From Neostapfia colusana (Eukaryota > Streptophyta > Magnoliopsida > Poales > Poaceae), in contig JASWHV010000018.1 of assembly GCA_030760725.1 (NCBI GenBank), positions 20,740,273 through 20,804,272 on the forward strand: a stretch of DNA of 64,000 nt. Reading direction: 5' to 3'. The first letter of the stretch is position 1, and every line of letters begins with the position of its first letter. Both the position numbers and the translations under genes were made by a program. The notes beneath the pieces were generated by a model, which worked only from the letters and a program-made list of their open reading frames with translations, searched no databases and was not told the DNA's origin. Shown in pieces: positions 1-10,271 of the stretch.

Positions 1-2161
1 CCCATATCGCGGGGTACTACTATCCGGTCTTTGAACCATAATGTATCATGTTTGTCTTTCCGGAAGCAACACTTCATTTCTCTGTTGTCTATTCTTCGCC
101 GTATGTGAGACATACCCTTGTCTTTTCTTGGAGCCTCAGTAATCTCCTGTCGGGTTGTAGGGATGAGAGCAAGATTATAAAGTGCCCCATACGGAATGAC
201 ACGGAGACTTGGTTCTTCATCATCCATTTCAGCAATGGTTAAATTATGGACATGCGCCTTCCGACTAAGCGCATCAGCAACCACATTTGCTTTTCCCGGA
301 TGATAATGAATCTCAAGTTCATAATCTTTAATGAGCTCTAACCATCTTCGTTGCCTCATGTTCAGCTCTTTCTGAATGAAGATGTATTTTAAGCTCTTGT
401 GGTCGGTGTAGAGGTGTACAAGATTTCCAAGCAAGTAATGCCTCCACATCTTCAAAGCAAGGACCACGACAGCTAACTCAAGGTCATGAGTTGGATAATG
501 CTGCTCGTGGTTTCGCAGTTGACGAGATCCATATGCGACCACTCATCCTTCTTCCATCAGCAGACAACCAAGACCGATGCCAGATGCATCGCAATAAAAG
601 TCAAATGGCTTGGTTGTATCTAGCTGTGCAAGAACTGGTGTTGTTGTGAGATGCTTTACTAAAGTCTTGAAAGCTTGTTCAAACGCAACAGCCCAAACAT
701 ATTAGGTACCTTTCTTTAACAGCTCCGTCATCAGTTTAGCAATTTTTTAGAAGCTCGGAATGAACCTCTGGTAATAACCCGCTAAACCGAGGAAGCTTCG
801 AATTTCATGAACAGATTTAGGTGACTCCCATTTTTGCACTTGGATAATCTTATTCAAATCCACAACGATACCTTCTGCTGAAATAATGTGTCAGAGAAAA
901 GGTAATTGATTTATCCAAAATTCGCATTTGCTGAATTTCGCATAGAGCTTGTGATCTCGCAATCTTTGCAGCACAATATGCAAATGCTCAGCATGTTCTT
1001 CTTTTGATTTGGAGTACACCAAGATGTCGACGATGAAAACCACGACACACTTATCCAACTTCGGCATAAACACTGAATTCATCAGATACATAAAGTGAGC
1101 CGGAGCATTTGTCAACCCAAAAGACATGACGAGATACTCATATAGTATGTATCTCGTCGAGAAGCCGTCTTATGTATGTCTTTTGCCCGGATCTTGATCC
1201 GATGATATCCAGACCGAAGATCCATCTTTGAGAATACTTTAGCACCCACTAATTAAGTAAATAACATATCAATGCGAGGTAGTGGATACTTGTTCTTGAT
1301 GGCCACAACATTAAGTGGACGACAATCAACACAAAGCCTCAGTGTTTCGTCCTTCTTCTTTACAAACAACGCTGAGCATCCCCAAGGTGACGAACTTGGT
1401 CATATAAAACCTTTGCTCATGAGGTCATTCAGCTGTTCGTTCAACTCTGCTAATTCATTGGGTGCCATCTTGTACGGCCTTCGTGAAATTGGTGTTGTTC
1501 CCGGTGCAAGTTCAATCTTGAACTTTACGTCCACTCGGGCGGCATTCCCGGTAAATCATCGGGGGACACATCTGGATATTCACGAACCACCGGAATGTCT
1601 TCTAGCTTCACGGTTTCCGAGTGGTTCAATGCTGCAAATTTCTGCGTACTGACGCCCAGAAATAATGTATGAACACCGTGCTGTGGGGAGTTCAGCTCAA
1701 CAGTTCGGGATCTGATGTTGAGAACCGCATTGTGGTTATTCAACCACGACATCCCCAAAATTATGTCGATTTTCACACCCTGAGAATGATGAGGGTGGTG
1801 GGATATATTCTACCCACAAACAAAGAGTTGCTCGGGAGACAACATCGCTTGCGGTAATGCTTCCCCCGGGTGATGATATGAGATATTGGCTCTTTTTATA
1901 TGTGGTTTGGAGCTGATGTTGTGCCCCAAAAGATTGGCTAATGAAGTTATGTGTGGCACCGGAATCAAAGAGAATTAACACCGGTAGCTGATTGAGAGAA
2001 AACATCTCTGCTAGCATGGCTTCTCCTCCCGGAACATCGTTAATAACTGTGTAGTGAATGCTGCCCCTTTTCTGCAGATTTAGGTACGGGTCAGAATATT
2101 GAAAATATAATGAATCGCGGGCTTGATTTCCCTCTAGACAATACCTAGTATAATGGCTCAT
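1..2161 (-). pseudogene. Gypsy-1 pol fragment: protease, RT, RNase H, start of integrase
   Basis: Reading leftward, the aspartic protease comes first (1736-2161, LFDSGATHNFIS motif). RT follows (about 900-1700), containing MSFGLTNAPAHFMYLM and the active-site block FIVDILVYSK. RNase H is at about 240-700, translating closely like the better copy at 52915-54492, and the region before the integrase zinc finger lies at 1-100. RT in this family normally reads F-I-D-D; here the first Asp is Val, so the polymerase centre is lost. Several stops and frame changes separate the readable blocks. Order and orientation match a gag-pol chromovirus. The fragment is a dead copy. Confidence 0.88.
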
Positions 2162-3170
2162 TCAACCACAAGTGAAGCACGGATGTTTCTCCGGTTCTTC
2201 GTTGACTTGTGGTTGGAAACTAGGTACACATGGCTGCAGCGATGGAGCACATACCACCGTATGATGCTGCTGTTGTGGAGGTGGTACAAGTTTTGATACT
2301 TGATCAGCAAATAATTGAGGAGTTGCTTGTACAGGTGGCTGTCATATTTCACTGGATGGCGTTCTGTATACCAAACGGTATTTCTGGGGCACATAACTTG
2401 TGTTGTCCTACACATCACTCCTATTTCTCTTTTCTGCTTAACACTCGAGTGTTGCCTTTTCTTGCATGATGGCCGCACTGACCAACTCGGTGTAATTGCC
2501 TTTATTGAACAAGGCCAATTTATCCCTTAATATGGCACTCAAGCCATAGAAGAAATAATCATACCTCGCCGCTTCTATCGTCATATAATCAGGAGCATAT
2601 TGTGCCAAATGGTTGAACCTTTTGACATACCCGAGGACATTCATATCCCCCTTGCTTCAATTTCAAGAATTCCTCCTGCTTGGTCTTGATAACTCCTATC
2701 AGTATGTGACGAGCACGAAAAGCTTCACGGAACTTCGTCCATGCTACTTGATGGCCTTCCGGTATTGGTGGCGAGATATTTCACCCACCAATTTGCGGCG
2801 GCTCCATGAAGTTATTGAGCGGCAAATAATGTCTTTTGAACTTCATCACACTCGAGGACTCCAAATTTGGACTCCATGACACGAAGCCACTGATTTGCTT
2901 CCACAGGATCGGTAGCTTCCGTGAAGATTGGCGGTTGAGTCGCCAAGAAATCCAAATAAGTGTTCCGAGGTGGAACGACTTGTTGCGTTTAATGAAGCAG
3001 CCTTGTTGTACTAAGGCTTGGAGTAACCTAGTGTTCTTCTGAGTCGACTCTAGGAGTAGCCTGGTGTTTTCTTGGTTAGACTCAAGGTCCCATAAGGCGC
3101 TAGGCGCTAGGCGGGCGGTGACCCACCACCTAGAGCCTAGGCGTGCCTAGGCGGTACCTAGGCGTTTTAT

Positions 3171-3636
3171 ACTAATACAAATATTAAAAAAAATAAAAAA
3201 ATAAATGTATATTCATAGTAATATTTTGCTGCAAGACTGATCTTACGCACCCCTTTTCTTCATTTTATCAAACTCTTATTCCTAAGGGTAACATAGAAAG
3301 ATAAATATTAGTGAAGTATCATTAACTTATGAATGACATAATAGATCAATAAAGAAATAATGAATACTAATATAACAGAATTAGTACTCATCTTAGTAAT
3401 CTCATGTGCCCTTGTTGTTGTCTTCAATAATGGTCACTTCTGAATTCTAATTTCACAAACAAATAACAATTCATTGCAGATTCTTGCCTAGTTCAGAATT
3501 CCATGAACAGTTCATAAATAGATTAGTTGCTTACTTCAGATTTAAAAGCTCCATGAACGGTGCAGTCAGGAGTCCATTACACACTTAAAGAAATAAAAAT
3601 ACAAATGTCAACTCATTGCAGATTCGTTCAGCCAGC
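3171..3636. other. hAT 3' non-coding region
   Basis: AT-rich sequence between the transposase stop and the subterminal CTAGGCG repeats. I see no ORF and no recognisable secondary element. Confidence 0.5.
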
Positions 3637-6189
3637 TTAATCATCATCCAATTCCTCCTCTTCTACCTCAAACTCCTCTTCTTCAGTATCAAATTCCTCT
3701 TCTGCATAAAGCTCTCTTATTCTTGTGCTTTGACGAATCTGAAGTTGTTCTTCCACTCCCATTGCTTCTCCAATTACAAACCAAGGGATATCTGTGCTAG
3801 GCATTTGTTCATCTTCATCCCTATAAGCAACTAGTGCACAATCATCACCATCCTCTAATAGAAATCCTTGAGCTTCAGTTGTTTCACTAGATATGAGAAC
3901 ATCTATGATTTTCTTGGACTTGATTTTTGCTCTCTTGTTCATCAATTTAGAATTGAATTGGATGAATACAAGAGCGTTGAGACGTTCGGTAGTTAGCCTA
4001 TTCCTTCTCTTTAATGTATCTATAGATGATAAGTCAATAAAAAAATTTCAACAAGCCTCACAGTTCAGCTGTAAACTGTGAAGTTTGTTGCTGAACAATT
4101 CACAGCAGCTTCACAGTTCAATATAAGCAGCAAGTTTCACAGTTCAGCTTGCAAAAAAATCACAGGAACTTTAATACAGATTTCAGCATGCAAACTGCTT
4201 AGTTCAGTTAAGTTTTTAAGACAGAATTCAATGATTTTTAAGACAGAACTGAACTCAATGAATTTAAGTCAGAATTCAGACCATGTCAAAGGTGCTCCAA
4301 TTTCTTTCACATCAAGAGCTTGAAGTTAGTAAAAGGATCCGCACAGCCATCTTTTGTAAAACAGGTGTCCCACTTCCATATAGCCTCCACCATGAAGCTG
4401 GAAAAATGAAAAAGTGAATTAGTTCAAAATGTACAATAAATTTAAGATTTACCATTACTCAATGCAGATTTACCTGGATTGTAGTCAAAGTTTTGATAAG
4501 TCCTAGCAAGCTTCTTTGCAAATGAACCTTCCTTGTTTTGAAAAATCCTAAGTTCAGTGTTCACAATTTGATCTTGCTTATCTTCATCATCATGATAGAA
4601 GGTCTCAACACAGTTGATGAACCCTTCTATTATAGTGCCATCATCAAAGATTGAAGTATTGGTATAACTGTAGTATGAATTCAACAAATATGCAGCTAAG
4701 TGTAATGGAGAGAGTCAAGTCGTCCATTCATCTTTTTATCAACAATAGCCATGACATCTTTGTAGCGAGCCTCCATATCACCATAGCATTGTTTTATCTC
4801 TCTCTTTGCCTTGATTAGTTCTCCAAATAGGAAATCCACAGATGGCTTCACATCCCCATTAACCAAACAAAGAACCTTTACGAGAGGCTCAAAAACACTC
4901 AAGCACATCTTAACATCCTTCCAAAAGGTTGGGTTCATTATTGTTGCGGTTGCGTCCTTTCCATTCTTTGACTTCATATCTCTCAATATGTCCCAATTGC
5001 TATCAATCACCATCTTTCTTAGTTGATCTTTCTTCTAATGCTGCTCAAAGTAGGAAAAGCTGAAGCAAATCTAGTCACACCTGGACTTATGATTTCTCTC
5101 CTCTCTGTAAAGTGCCTCATACACTCCAAGGTTCTCTCCCCTCCAAAGTGTCTCATCCTCACCAACTTCTTCAATTTCTTTGTCCACTAGTTCAAATATG
5201 AGTTCACTAGTGTCTGACACATCTGACACCTCCTTTGAACTAATGAAACTTGTTCCCTCAGCACAATTTGCTACCAAGTTCATGATGCTTCTCCTCTTCC
5301 TATCGGACCACACATCCGTAATGATAGAGCATCTATTCTTGATCTTTTCAGCATCATGTTCTTTCAACAAACTCTTAGTTCTTTCAAATTCTTCATTCAA
5401 CAAAACTCCCCTTAGATGGTCTTGAGAAGCCGGCTCAAAGCCGACACCAAATTGACCGATTGTTTCGCACATTTTTGGAAACTCATCATTATTGATAGCA
5501 TTGAATGATATGGCTGCAAAACAATACACATAAATACTTGTTATCCAATTAAAAAAAATCAATAATAAGAACCTATTAAATAACAGAATATAGATTAGGA
5601 CAACAATGTTAGGTTTTTACTTACCATGTGTATACATCCATCTTGCTACATATTTTTGCACTTCATGTGTTCTTTGCTTCCAAAGTTCCTTGTTAAGCTT
5701 TTGTTGCTTCAAAGCTTCAGCTTGAGTTGCAGTTGGATCAATTGACTTTGTCCATTTATCAATGGGTCCTAACTTGTGAGGCTCCGAGCTGCCAACACAA
5801 GTAACTTCATCCTCATCTCCTCTAGCTCGAGACATGTTCACCTCTTCTTTGAGATTTAGCTGACGAACAGTCCTTTCCCTTCTCTTCCTTGTTGCCTCTT
5901 CAAGTGATTTCTTGCGCTTCTCTTTTGCCTCTATTGAGCTCTTTTTGCACTTAGCAACAGCAGACACGACATGTGCTACATGTTGCTTCAGACGGTTAAT
6001 CCCTCCTGAGCTAACATGGTTATAAAGCAAGCACCGAACCTTGTCCTTGTTATTAACATCAACTAGGACTCCAAACTTCCATCCTATGTCATCCGACTTT
6101 CTTTTCATCAAAACCGCACTGTCAGTTTCTGCTGCCTCAATTCCTGGTAGTGGTGCTGCTGTCCCACTCACCTCCCTTGACATTGCCAT
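3637..6189 (-). pseudogene. hAT transposase (BED finger / DUF659 type), multi-exon, decayed
   Basis: Visible exons are: 6189-5625 (BED-type finger with DIGWKFG … C … H, basic coiled region, donor ATG|GTAAGT); 5513 to about 5040 (acceptor TTTTGCAG, CSIITDVWSDRKRR with the first catalytic Asp, then VTRFASAF); about 5013-4480 (ends at CAG|GTAAAT); 4397 to about 4275 (dimerisation block with SWWRLYGSG and CERNWS); and about 4018-3637 (RNRLTTERLNAL and an acidic C-terminus ending at TAA). Frame changes lie near 5080, 5040 and 4690, and a TGA precedes CERNWS at about 4318. The segment expected to carry the second catalytic Asp and the CxxH region is missing near 5130. Introns are inferred from splice consensus and family layout. 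Confidence 0.75.
4020..4275 (-). other. Probable intron of hAT gene rich in CACAGTTCAGC repeats
   Basis: The region between the CERNWS exon and the RNRLTTERLNAL exon carries several copies of a CAGTTCAGC / TTCACAGTTCA motif and ends (minus strand) in ATCTATAG before the next exon. It is read as an intron because it separates two contiguous pieces of the dimerisation domain. An insertion is the alternative. Confidence 0.5.
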
Positions 6190-6337
6190 CCTACAACAAC
6201 TATCCTTAACATTCTTATAGCAATCTTAACAAATATGAAATAACAACTATGCTTAACAAGTATTCTTAACAAATAACAACATTCTTAACAGATAGCAACT
6301 ATTCTTCACATTCTTATAGCAATCATTATATTCATCA

Positions 6338-6870
6338 ATGAAGAAATGCAGTAATACAGAATTACGGATACAGAGGGGCGCTGGACGCTGGACCTACCGA
6401 CGCGTAGTGTGTTGGAGTCCGTCGGCGGCGGGGGGCGAGGACGACAGGGGTCGAGGGAGGTGGAGGCGCACGACAGGGGGCGGCAGGGGACGAGCGCGGC
6501 GGCGCACGAGATGGCGGCAGCGGAGGACTAGGGCTGCGGCGCACGAGGGTGGTGGCGGTGGTGACGCAAGAGAGGGCGGCAGCGGCGGCGCACGAGAGGG
6601 CGACAGCGCGGGAGAGGTCAGCGCGGGAGATGACAGCGCGGGAGGGAGCTGAAGACCACGTGCCACGGGAAAATCTGCTGCCAGCAAAAAACACGTGCCA
6701 TTTTTTTCCGCCTCCTCAGGCTCCCGCGCAGCTCCGCGCTATCTCACCGTGCCTCAGCGCGCGCCACGCTCCGCCTCCGCGCTCGGACCGCCTTGGATCC
6801 ACCTCACCCCCTAGGTGAGGCGTTGGGGCTCCACCTAGCGCATAAGCGCGCCTAGGCGAGCGCCTCACAC
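6338..6870. repeat. GC-rich subterminal region of hAT with GGCGGC/CACGAGA repeats
   Basis: This is the 5' non-coding end of the hAT gene. It is strongly GC-rich, built of irregular GGCGGCGCACGAGAGGG-like repeats (6480-6650) and then CCTAGGCG motifs towards the terminus. Open frames here (for example 6338-6652 + and 6362-6694 -) are low-complexity by-products of the repeats. Confidence 0.6.
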
Positions 6871-7012
6871 CGCCTTTTGTTTCGCTGGTTAGACTCGATA
6901 ACCCGAGTCATAAGATCCATCCATCCCGTGGATGGTGGTGCCAGCGGTGGAGTCGAATCATCACCATCTCGGCGAGAACCTCCAGCCTTACTCGAAGAGC
7001 GGTACGCACCAT

Positions 7013-8537
7013 ACTGCAACAATACATTTCGAGATGAGTCAAAAATGAACTCATCAGTATGTGAAGATAGGTAAAACATGAACATGTTAAGAACTTGATG
7101 AAATCATAACAAGATTCATGTTTACACATATCCTTAAAGTAGGCACAACTAGTCAGCTCTTCTGTACAGAACAGACCAGTATGCATTTAACCCAGATTTT
7201 GATCTGGTTAACAGCATTTTCATAACTCAAGTTAAATACCAAAGTTAAATTTAACTTCAATAGCTTTCCAACGAGTATTTATAGCTTCCAAATAATTTGT
7301 GTATCAAAAGTTATGATCGCTCAAAGTTGACAGAATTCCTGGATAAAATTTGCCAGCATCTTCTGTGAATGTGGCTGTTTTATCACAGTTGTATCTGAAA
7401 ATACAATACAATTCTGAACAAACTTTAAACAAAAAAATTATTGAACATCTCATAACCTTTCCAACGGTGTATCATAGGACCCTTAACGATTTTTCTACAG
7501 AAAGTTATGGATGATATACAGAAATGTCTAGAGAAGGTTTGCATATGTCCTGTTTCTGAACAGTTTGCATTCAACTGAACATTCAACCAGTTTAGCGAGT
7601 GATTTTTCTCTGGATGTCAGAGACGTTGTAGAGCACTTAAAAATCTTCCAATAACTGTATCATACACCTACATTTGGTAAATCTACTCAGAGTTATGCTC
7701 TGTCAAAGTCGAGCAATATTTCTGCCAGAACAGAGTACTCTGTTTCTGGAACCTTGGAATCCTAGCAATTCTCTCAATTGGATCTTAGTTCAAAATAAGA
7801 GCTCACTAACTAATATTTGTTTCAAGACTTTATTTTTATTTTTAAGTTAGTTCATGATTCATCTCAGAGGAAAGAAGTTATTAAGTTTAGTACGGTGTCG
7901 ATGAACCGTAAGAGAGATGTAACTACGTTGCCTCACCAAAAGAAAATCTGAACCGGATTACACCGGCATATACGTTTCCATAGGTGGCACTAAGAAGGTT
8001 ACTCACAAAAGTATTCTACTCGTAATACGGCTTTCGTGGTTATTGTACCTGCATAAGAACACACAATCATCAGGTTCAGATGCAAAGAACCCGGCTCCAT
8101 AAACAGTTTCATACGCCCGTTTGTCATCAGTCACACGGGCGTTCTCAAGCCAAACACACCTTGAGCTACGTTTTCACATTGCCAACCATGTGACAGGGTC
8201 TTCACCTACTTGCCCGCAGCACGCCGGGGACTAGTGTTGCTCACATACTCCAAATGACATGAAGAGTCGCGGAGAACATATGAGCGGGCCGAGTTACCTG
8301 CCAACCGTGGGGATCCACCCTTCAGCTTGTGCGCACTGGTAGACAGCACATACATGCACCCCCCAATATATAGAAAGTCACGAGATGCATGATTTTCTAA
8401 CATAATCACATAAGTTAGCTTGCCACCTTCATATTATGTTAATATAGTAGTCCTTATGTGGGCCTAGTACCGTTTTCTCACCGTATACTAAGTTTTTATC
8501 GTAATAATATCCTTATTCCGTGCGCTATTCTCAATGC
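7013..8537 (-). other. Gypsy-1 5' leader between PBS and gag
   Basis: About 1.5 kb without a credible ORF. It aligns by eye with the leader remnants at 26341-27592 (Gypsy-3) and 57905-59379 (Element-4), sharing the CTTCAATAGCTTTCC and CCACCCTTCAGCTTGTGCGCACT blocks. It ends on the minus strand at an ATTGTTGCAG acceptor-like site one base before the gag ATG, which suggests a spliced leader. Confidence 0.65.
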
Positions 8538-8550
8538 GGCTCTGATACCA
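8538..8550 (-). promoter_or_regulatory. Primer binding site of Gypsy-1 (tRNA-iMet type)
   Basis: On the minus strand this reads TGGTATCAGAGCC, the complement of the plant initiator methionine tRNA 3' end. It lies two bases inside the LTR end at 8553. Confidence 0.85.
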
Positions 8551-8552
8551 CG

Positions 8553-8897
8553 TGTCGTGGGACCCCTTCGGGATCCACACTTCCTGGGAATCGCATTAGA
8601 TGGTGCCGTGCGATGCGGCACCCAACAGCACACATATAAGACATCATATTACATAAATCAATGCGGAAACTTACAAGTTTAGTTTGTAAATAAACTACAT
8701 CAAAATAAACTACGGCGGAAGACTAGATTCATCTCATGTTTCATATCTAAACCAAGCACCCGAGAAGACGTCGAGCCCGTTGACTCTTCTCGCTAGCAAC
8801 ATGAAGACATACGTCAGCGGCAGGGGTTCCCAATAGTTAAACGACTCGGATGGCTCCGAGTCTCACCGGAAAACCTCTTCGTAAGCATAGATGTTAA
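8553..8897 (-). repeat. Gypsy-1 5' LTR, piece 1 (U5 end)
   Basis: Starts TGTCGTGGGACC next to the primer binding site and contains the GATGCGGCACCCAACAGC block also found at 20950 and 43390. It breaks at Copia-1. The five bases 8893-8897 (GTTAA) are repeated after Copia-1. Confidence 0.82.
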
Positions 8898-9171
8898 TGA
8901 AAGTGCATCTAGGAAATTCCTTGTGGGTTTTGGCTAATTGATGACAAGCACATGAGATCCTAACGAAATGATTGCAGGACAAACTAAGTGAACTAGCTAG
9001 GTGCGCACAAAAAGATGAAAAATAGAGTGGTGCCCTAAAAGGAAGACTTTAGTGGAATTTAGAAGAGCAAAGTAGATATAAATGTATAGGGTGTGTGTGA
9101 CACACATCCCAAGAGCTCATGACTTTGTGTAAGGGTAAGGGCTAATAATCAACTAAAATCCACTGAACACC

Positions 9172-9443
9172 GGACTAGTCCGTCCACGTATCGGACTAGT
9201 CCGGTCAGCTTACTGGAACTCAACCGGACAAGTCCGGTTTTGGACCGGACTAGTCCGGTCATGTCTCTGTTGTCCTCTTTAGAGGACTGCGGACTAGTCC
9301 ATCCAAGCGACAAGACTAGTCCGCTGAAGTCTCTGGAACCACATTTCACATAGCACCAGACAAGTCCGGTTTGTGAACCGGACTAGTCCGGTTAACCCAC
9401 TGAAAGTAGACCGGACAAGTCCGATCATATACCGGACTAGTCC
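9172..9443. repeat. Array of GGAC(T/A)AGTCC palindromes in Copia-1 5' LTR
   Basis: Ten near-copies in 272 bp, at about 9172, 9193, 9226, 9247, 9291, 9312, 9358, 9380, 9413 and 9434. An eleventh is at 10126. Most are flanked as ACCGGACTAGTCCGGT, a 16-bp perfect palindrome. The 3' LTR has the same array (about 17234-17506). It lies directly upstream of the TATA box, so a regulatory role is plausible. Confidence 0.9.
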
Positions 9444-9481
9444 GGTAGTAGGTTTAACAACGGTAACTTTTTGGGAAACCC

Positions 9482-9489
9482 TATAAAAA
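9482..9489 (+). promoter_or_regulatory. TATA box of Copia-1 5' LTR
   Basis: TATAAAAA in context CCCTATAAAAAGAGG. The same element is in the 3' LTR at 17545-17552. Confidence 0.75.
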
Positions 9490-10219
9490 GAGGTCCTTCG
9501 TCTTTTCCCTGAAAAGACACGACACATATTGTCAAAAACTCGAACCCTAGCGCCGCCACCTGTCCCAAGAGCCCAAAAACACATCTCCCCATACATCTAA
9601 GGTGCAAAAAGGCCAAGATCAATCAAATACTTGGATTTGGGATTGAGAGATCGTCGTTCTTTCGTTGTGAGCTCTTGGGATTTGATTTCTCTACACTCAT
9701 ATTCTGCATTGTAATCTTTTTTAGTGTATTTGATCACCTTCTCTGTAATTCTTGTGGGATCCCTGAACGTGTGAGGTTGCCCCGCAAACTCGGTGATTAC
9801 CCGTGATAGTGGAGTCAAGTCGGCCTTTGTGGTGACTTGAAGAGGGAAAGGGTTGGGAACCCGGCTCTGTGTGAGCTTCCTCAACGAGGACGTAGATCTC
9901 TTGGTGAGATCGAACCTCGGTAAAAACTCGTGTCTCTTGTCTCTCATTTGTTTTACATTTTGATACATTAGATCACTAGTTTCCTAGTCATCGTTTGAGT
10001 TCCTTATAAGTTTGCACGTGCATCCATACAATAAATTTAATTTATAAAAACTGTTGTTCTCATTCCGCTGCTAAAAGATTAAATTTGTGAGACACACTTA
10101 ATTAACTCAAATAATTCAGCATACCGGACTAGTCCGGTCAGTCAAGTTTCTGATAACTTTATTAAGTGTGAAGGAATCCTTTAAAGGCCTATTCACCCCC
10201 CCTCTAGGCCACATTCAAT

Positions 10220-10232
10220 TGGTATCAGAGCC
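10220..10232 (+). promoter_or_regulatory. Copia-1 primer binding site
   Basis: TGGTATCAGAGCC two bases after the 5' LTR, complementary to initiator Met tRNA. Confidence 0.92.
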
Positions 10233-10271
10233 AAGTTCTCCACCAACGAGACTCACATCTCGGAGAGATCA

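Larger units (their letters stand above)
3095..6878 (-). mobile_element. hAT-superfamily DNA transposon inserted in Gypsy-1 gag
   Basis: The ends are approximate. The left end (AAGGCGCTAGGCGCTAGGCG) and the right end read in reverse (AAAGGCGGTGTGAGGCGC) are imperfect inverted repeats. Both subterminal zones are packed with CTAGGCG/CGCCTAG copies (3100-3170 and 6800-6870), of the sort that bind hAT transposase. The interior has a minus-strand gene with a BED zinc finger, a DUF659-like block and the hAT dimerisation motif. Gypsy-1 gag continues on both sides. I could not find a clean 8-bp target duplication, so the exact ends are uncertain. Confidence 0.8.
2158..7012 (-). pseudogene. Gypsy-1 gag, split by a hAT insertion
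   Basis: The start codon lies at 7012-7010, one base after an ATTGTTGCAG acceptor-like sequence. The N-terminal part (6880-7012) includes a Ser/Asp/Pro-rich stretch and an ESNQ motif, with a frame change a few codons after the start. After the hAT insertion (3095-6878) gag resumes with further ESNQ-type repeats (3040-3090) and the capsid region (2438-2644). It ends at a CX2CX4HX4C zinc knuckle (about 2140-2175) in which a TGA at 2162-2164 falls between the second Cys and the His. Similar residues lie on both sides of the hAT because this part of gag is internally repetitive. The product would be the particle capsid protein, but this copy cannot encode it. Confidence 0.8.
8898..10217 (+). repeat. 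Copia-1 5' LTR
   Basis: 1320 bp, TG…CA termini. By eye it differs from the 3' LTR at about 24 substitutions and 3 small indels (about 98% identity). It carries a GGACTAGTCC palindrome array and a TATA box. Confidence 0.95.

Noticed and set aside
6338..6818. Arg/Gly/Ala-rich ORFs on both strands
   Set aside because: Low-complexity GC repeats at the hAT end; open in several frames at once with no domain.
3060..6900. GGTTAGACTC on both sides of the hAT as a target duplication
   Set aside because: It is 10-12 bp away from each end and is explained by the repeated ESNQ coding units of gag.
9172..9443. Regularly repeated GGACTAGTCC as a CRISPR-like array
   Set aside because: Units are 10-16 bp palindromes with irregular spacing, inside a plant LTR and present in both LTRs; no cas genes.
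10220..10232. TGGTATCAGAGCC sites as tRNA genes
   Set aside because: They are 13-bp primer binding sites next to LTRs (also 8538, 31937, 59380); no cloverleaf around them.
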